Assembly: GCF_000024905.1 (NCBI RefSeq)
Contig: NC_013522.1
Coordinates: forward strand, 62,001 to 126,000
Source: Thermanaerovibrio acidaminovorans DSM 6589
GTDB lineage: Bacteria; Synergistota; Synergistia; Synergistales; Synergistaceae
DNA length: 64,000 nt
Reading direction: 5' to 3'
The notes under the pieces were generated by a model. The model was given only the letters and a program-made list of their open reading frames with translations, was not told where the DNA came from and ran no database searches. Numbering within the stretch: the first letter of the stretch is position 1; the number at the start of each line of letters is the position of its first letter. A program made the translations under genes and the position numbers. Of this stretch, positions 63,909 through 64,000 are shown in pieces.

Positions 63909-64000
63909 ATGGACCACAAGAAGGTGATGTTGCTGGTGGAGGACCTCTACGAGGAGATGGAGCTCTGGTACCCCAAGTATCGGCTGGAGGAGGCGGGGTA
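63909..64000 (+). CDS. PfpI/DJ-1 family protein, 5' end only
   Basis: The first 30 codons, MDHKKVMLLVEDLYEEMELW then YPKYRLEEAG, match the N-terminus of PfpI/YhbO-type proteins (VEDxxEdxElwyPxyRlxEAG). These are cysteine-dependent deglycase or stress proteins; the catalytic Cys lies beyond the window. ATG 63909 follows GGAGGAGATGG, 27 bases after the DUF2156-type gene. Confidence 0.85.
   Translation, partial: MDHKKVMLLVEDLYEEMELWYPKYRLEEAG

Noticed and set aside
1-64000. tRNA genes, CRISPR arrays, insertion sequences or prophage
   Set aside because: No cloverleaf, regular spaced repeats, transposase or phage proteins were recognised in the gaps or coding regions. A formal tRNA and repeat scan was not possible.

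Overview
This is a GC-rich (about 65% by eye), gene-dense chromosomal segment of an anaerobic, diderm bacterium. The gene set is an ethanolamine microcompartment, anaerobic B12 synthesis, rubrerythrin, CoA-disulfide reductase and several c-di-GMP proteins, with many GTG/TTG starts. This fits Synergistota, and Thermanaerovibrio is my best guess. The lineage is inferred from style and gene content, not from a search.

Layout. 1-3.7 kb (minus): a cobalamin operon cbiC-cbiK-(BtuF-like binding protein)-cbiD, driven by a TTGACG-18-TATACA promoter and a cobalamin riboswitch. 3.7-5.4 kb (minus): a ZIP metal permease and a ZnuA-type binding protein. 5.5-8.8 kb (plus): a periplasmic binding protein coupled to a membrane HD-GYP protein. 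8.9-13.8 kb (plus): speE, a fused cbiA-cbiP gene, a bacterial SUI1/eIF1-like gene and dapF. 13.8-19 kb: a K+ channel with RCK domain, xthA, a PduX-like L-threonine kinase, a small membrane protein, an MFS transporter and a glycerophosphodiesterase.

19.1-34 kb is an ethanolamine-utilisation operon. It has a strong promoter and a second cobalamin riboswitch, followed by eutB-eutC-eutL-(EutK-like)-eutE-eutM-pduL-eutJ-(unknown)-eutN-eutH-eutQ-eutT-eutA-pduS-pduT. eutP and eutS converge on it from the other strand. The products form a shell with six BMC-family proteins, the B12-dependent lyase with its reactivase, adenosyltransferase and corrinoid reductase, an acylating aldehyde dehydrogenase, a phosphotransacylase and the permease. 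No eutG alcohol dehydrogenase and no eutVW regulator are seen. The two riboswitches tie B12 supply (cbi) to B12 use (eut).

34-42 kb (minus): a lytic transglycosylase, then a complete Pho regulon core, pstSCAB-phoU-phoB-phoR. 42-45.5 kb (plus): a PAS/HD-GYP gene split by a -1 frameshift and a GAF-GAF-GGDEF cyclase. 45.5-53.5 kb: an exported M3 peptidase, a family-3 binding protein, a lone trpB preceded by a classic Trp attenuator (leader peptide with three Trp codons), rubrerythrin, CoA-disulfide reductase with rhodanese domain, an Lrp regulator, a thioredoxin-like protein and a YjfB-like peptide. 53.5-57.6 kb (plus): DtxR-type regulator, two FeoA proteins, FeoB and an HD-GYP protein. 57.7-64 kb: chemoreceptor, Cof-type phosphatase, deoC, a TPR protein, a self-contained 34-residue small-protein unit, a DUF2156-type protein and the start of a PfpI/DJ-1 family gene.

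No tRNA, rRNA, CRISPR array, transposase or prophage gene was recognised. The most rewarding items are the trp attenuator, the split HD-GYP gene, the fused CbiA-CbiP enzyme, the probable CTG start of cbiC, the nucleic-acid-binding-like tail on the EutK-like shell protein, and the short promoter-ORF-terminator unit near 62.7 kb.
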